Positions 15,930 to 18,524 of a DNA stretch of 18,524 nucleotides are shown in pieces. The stretch's first letter is position 1. Every line of letters starts with the position of its first letter. The notes beneath the pieces were generated by a model that worked only from the letters and a program-made list of their open reading frames with translations, did not search any database and had not been told where the DNA came from. Made by a program: the position numbers and the translations under genes. The stretch covers positions 1 through 18,524 of the forward strand of contig JAEYDD010000059.1 of the NCBI GenBank assembly GCA_023404095.1, written 5' to 3'. This DNA comes from Pseudomonadota bacterium (lineage in GTDB: Bacteria; Pseudomonadota; Alphaproteobacteria; Rhizobiales; Rhizobiaceae).

Positions 15930-16477
15930 TTGACATCCCAGGAACGATGAAACTGGGCTGCAACGATAGCGCGTCCGTCAATGGGGAAAAGTCGCAGCGG
16001 GGAAATAAGTTTCACGACTACTAAAAGCTTTCTCGCATGTTGACGGTCGACCGCCCAACGACTGGCAAATTCAACGCGTCGCATGGCTCATGTCGTTTCA
16101 GTTCTATACGCCTCAGCCTCGTCGGTCACATAGCGGATGGAGAACGGGACAATTGATAAGGCATACAATGGCGCTCAAGCAAAGACTGTTTCAAGGCTTC
16201 ATTCTGCACAGGGCCACCAGCCTGGATTGTCTTTCCGACACTCGCGAAACGAAACAGCTGAAGCCTTTGAGTCCGCGATGTGCTAGAGAGCGGTGTTGTT
16301 GGCAATGCTCCCACATGAAGCGCAGACCAGTTCTCCGCACGATCTTTATAAGGCAGGTGCAGATGTTCGCGGAATATCACCGACCTGACATTTATCATGC
16401 ACCAGAAGAAATTCAGCACCTGCCCGAGCCAGAATATTTTGCCGTATCCAATAGTGACGGCGCAGACGCGCACTACC
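15930..16477. other. Long gap with no recognised gene
   Basis: These 548 bases lie between the divergent kinase and the VirK-like remnant. Open frames are present on both strands, but neither shows family features. No EcfG-type site, tRNA or terminator was found. It probably holds the promoters of the two flanking genes and decayed sequence. Confidence 0.5.
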
Positions 16478-17313
16478 ATGACCTGGCACATCTTCACCGC
16501 CGTTTCCAGATTACGGTGGCGCAGTGTACTGCTCTGGATGCGCTTTGCAGCTAATCCACCGCTTACCATAGGCTGGTGGCGATGGCTGGCGGACTTCATG
16601 GCGTCACGCGACTATCCCCTACCGCACGACGATCTCTACAAAAGCCGCTTTCGAAATTCCTTGTTTATCGGTTGAGCGGTTCGCAACGGCTGAGGCTGCT
16701 TATCGATCATCTCGCGATTGCTGAGAAAATCCTGTCCACGGAAATCATGACTCGGGTTTGGAGCGGAGAAACTGTCGATATGGGCGAGATCCAGGGCCGA
16801 AACGAAACCTGTTCGTGCCGTCTCGTGCTGGCCGACCGCTGCGGCGGACGCCGTGAGGGCGCCTTCGGCATTAAGCTCGTGCGGATCCGGGACAAGTCGA
16901 CATTGTGCACTGTCCGCTTCACATTCCTTCGTGAAAGTGCGCGGCAGGGTTACACGTTCGTGGTGGGAAGCATGCAAGGCCCCCGCAACGCGAAACGACT
17001 GATCGTCGAGACCACGCGCAATCTCTTCGGTCTTCGCTCCAAGGAGGCAGTCCTGATGGTATTGCAGGGATTGGTCGCCGAGGGGAATGCCAGACGTTTC
17101 CGGGCCGTCTCGCAATCCAAACATCTGATACATTATGGACGCTCCCGTCGGCAATCAATGTTGCTGTCGAACATCGACGGCTTCTGATGCGAACGCTGCG
17201 ACGAGCCAGACGATACCTATGGCTTTGTCGTTCCCTATTCGCAGATCGACGGAATCGATCGACGTGATGCGAGCAAGGCGCAGTTCAATCGGGTCGGCGA
17301 GTTGTTCTGCTGA
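16478..17313 (+). pseudogene. VirK/YbjX (DUF535) family protein, frameshifted and with a nonsense codon
   Basis: The original product was about 278 residues. Frame one from ATG 16478 reads MTWHIFTAVSRLRWRSVLLW and further to PHDDLYK. One base is missing in the A-run near 16638-16641, after which a second frame gives KPLSKFLVYRLSGSQRLRLL. The family-defining C-terminal part follows: YTFVVGSMQGP, TTRNLFGLRSKEAVL and FRAVSQSKHLIHYGR, ending SNIDGF. The next codon is TGA (17185-17187) where DUF535 proteins have Trp (YDAFWEE). Beyond it the same frame stays open and family-like (CERCDEPDDTYGF and on to 17311). VirK-type proteins are linked to virulence and envelope stress, but their biochemistry is unknown. 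No clear ribosome site precedes 16478. Confidence 0.78.
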
Positions 17314-17387
17314 CGGGCGACGCCAAGGCGGAGTTGCGGGCCCCTTACCCACCCTACCTCTGCATTCTGCGCGACCGCGTCTGCCCC

Positions 17388-18524
17388 TTACTCGGGACGC
17401 AGGTGGATGGTGACCACCGCGCCTCCACCTTGCCGATTGGTAAACTCCAGATGGCCGCCATGGGCAGCGGCAATGGCTTGAACCACCGAGAGCCCCAGAC
17501 TTGTGCCGCCCGTCGCACGCGAGCGTGACGGATCGCCCCGCTAGAAGGGATTGGTGGCCATTGCATCCATGTCCTCGGGGAAACCGGGGCCGCGGTCGAG
17601 AATCCGGATGATCACGCTTCCGTCCGCCCATCGTTCGTCTCGCACCGCAGCCAACCGCCGCTTTGCGCATAACGGCTGGCATTTTCCAGTAGCGCCAGCA
17701 TTGCCTGACGGATCCGCGAGGGATCCGCGGATATGCGGCTTGACTGAAGTCCCGTTTCGACCTCCATCCCGCTCGCATCCAGCATGGGTTTTGCTGCCGC
17801 GAGAACCGTGCCCACGACCTCGGCCGCATCGAGCGATTGCCGTTGCATCACCAGTTTCTGTCCGACGGCGAGGGAAAGGGTGCCCAAATCCTCGACGATT
17901 TTCCCCAAACGTTCGACCTGGAGTAGAAGATCGGAGACGATTTGGCGGTCCATCGGAAAAACGCCGTCGACCATTGCCTGCAGCGCGCCTTGCAGGATTT
18001 CAGAGGCGTTCGCAGCTCATGCGCAATGGCCATATTATTGAAGCGCAGCCGCTCTTCCATTCTATCGAGGCTTGTAGCAAGGGCGTGAAAGGTTTCCACC
18101 AGGCGCAAGACCTCGCGTTTGCTGCTGGAGTAAGCAGCCACCTGGGTCGAAAAGTCCCCTGACGTTAGGCGTTCGGCGGCGACTGTGAGACTTTCGAGCG
18201 GTCGGGCGATACGCCTTGCAAGAGAGGCACCGAGAAGGGCGCAGACGACAGCCGACACCAGGCCGCAGATCAGCACAGCGAGTTATATCTTTAAATCCGT
18301 GGGTGCCGACCTGCTCGCCAAGATGTTCAAGCAGGGTTTTGAAGGCAACGCTGTCAGGTTGCGGCTGACCTTCGTATTCCGAGAGAACCTTTGGAACCGG
18401 TAGCGTCCGCGCAGATGGTGTAATTTCGGGGGCGCATTGAGGTGGAAACGGCGGTTGGGGATGAGCTGCCGTATTCGTTGAGCGCAAGGTGGGCACCGGG
18501 CCTGTCGGAGAAGGTGGAGTTGCA
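17388..18524 (-). pseudogene. HAMP-containing sensor histidine kinase with multiple lesions (partial)
   Basis: Read right to left, a sensor segment from the window edge to about 18285 carries a Pro-rich stretch and SVAFKTLLEHLGEQVG. After a frameshift near 18283 come a membrane span and HAMP (VSAVVCALLGASLARRIARP) and the His box FNNMAIAHELRTPL. A base is missing near 18000, after which the frame gives ILQGALQAMVDG and the dimerisation and N-box part (AMLALLENASRYA). Another shift near 17630 leads to ILDRGPGFPED. A TAG at 17541-17543 sits where NPF-Y-RGDPSRSR is expected. The end, TGGTSLGLSVVQAIAAAHGG and on to a TAA at 17388, is intact. Three frameshifts and one nonsense codon make it dead. 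The N terminus lies outside the window. Confidence 0.82.

Noticed and set aside
15941..15965. GGAAC just upstream of the HWE kinase
   Set aside because: It is on the plus strand, facing away from the kinase, and lacks a GTT at the right distance.
16126..16599. Open frame of 157 codons on the minus strand between the kinase and the VirK remnant
   Set aside because: Its composition is not protein-like, it shows no family motif, and it overlaps the start of the VirK-like gene.
1..18524. CRISPR arrays, tRNA or rRNA genes, phage genes
   Set aside because: I saw no regularly spaced repeats, no tRNA-like cloverleaf and no phage structural gene anywhere in the window.

Overview
The window looks like accessory DNA from an alphaproteobacterium, most likely a member of the Rhizobiales. 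I base this on the EcfG-type ECF sigma factor, the HWE-family histidine kinase, the single-domain response regulator, the IS3-type element and serine-recombinase remnants, and the moderately high GC. The genus is not determined.

Layout. (1) Positions 1-127 hold the start of an IS3-type transposase OrfA on the minus strand, cut by the window edge. (2) Positions 337-8202 hold a tight three-gene operon with overlapping start and stop codons. Each product begins with a glycosyltransferase domain of about 370 residues fused to a different sugar enzyme: UDP-galactopyranose mutase, then a Gfo/Idh/MocA oxidoreductase plus a medium-chain dehydrogenase, then a clan GH-A/GH1-like glycosidase. (3) Positions 8258-10654 hold an EcfG-like sigma factor, a convergent single-domain response regulator and a zinc alcohol dehydrogenase. 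(4) Positions 10741-11335 hold relics of a serine recombinase, a small recombinase-associated protein and an IS3-type transposase. (5) Positions 11419-14122 hold a MerR regulator, a divergent MFS transporter broken by two frameshifts, and an intact MgtC/SapB membrane protein. (6) Positions 14099-18524 are a gene graveyard: a truncated metallo-beta-lactamase-fold protein, a response regulator with an early stop, a VirK/DUF535 gene with a frameshift and a nonsense codon, and a HAMP sensor kinase with several lesions. One intact PAS-HWE kinase sits among them.

The most informative signal is regulatory. The exact pattern GGAAC-N17-GTT, which resembles the general-stress-response (EcfG/sigma-T/RpoE2) promoter, occurs four times. 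Reading both strands by eye I found no fifth copy. All four copies are intergenic and point into genes: the fused glycan operon, the sigma gene itself, the response regulator and the alcohol dehydrogenase. I infer that regions 2 and 3 are one self-amplifying stress regulon. In it, an EcfG paralogue would switch on a galactofuranose-related glycan pathway made of GT-fusion enzymes, together with a dehydrogenase and a signalling receiver. The structure of the glycan cannot be read from the sequence.
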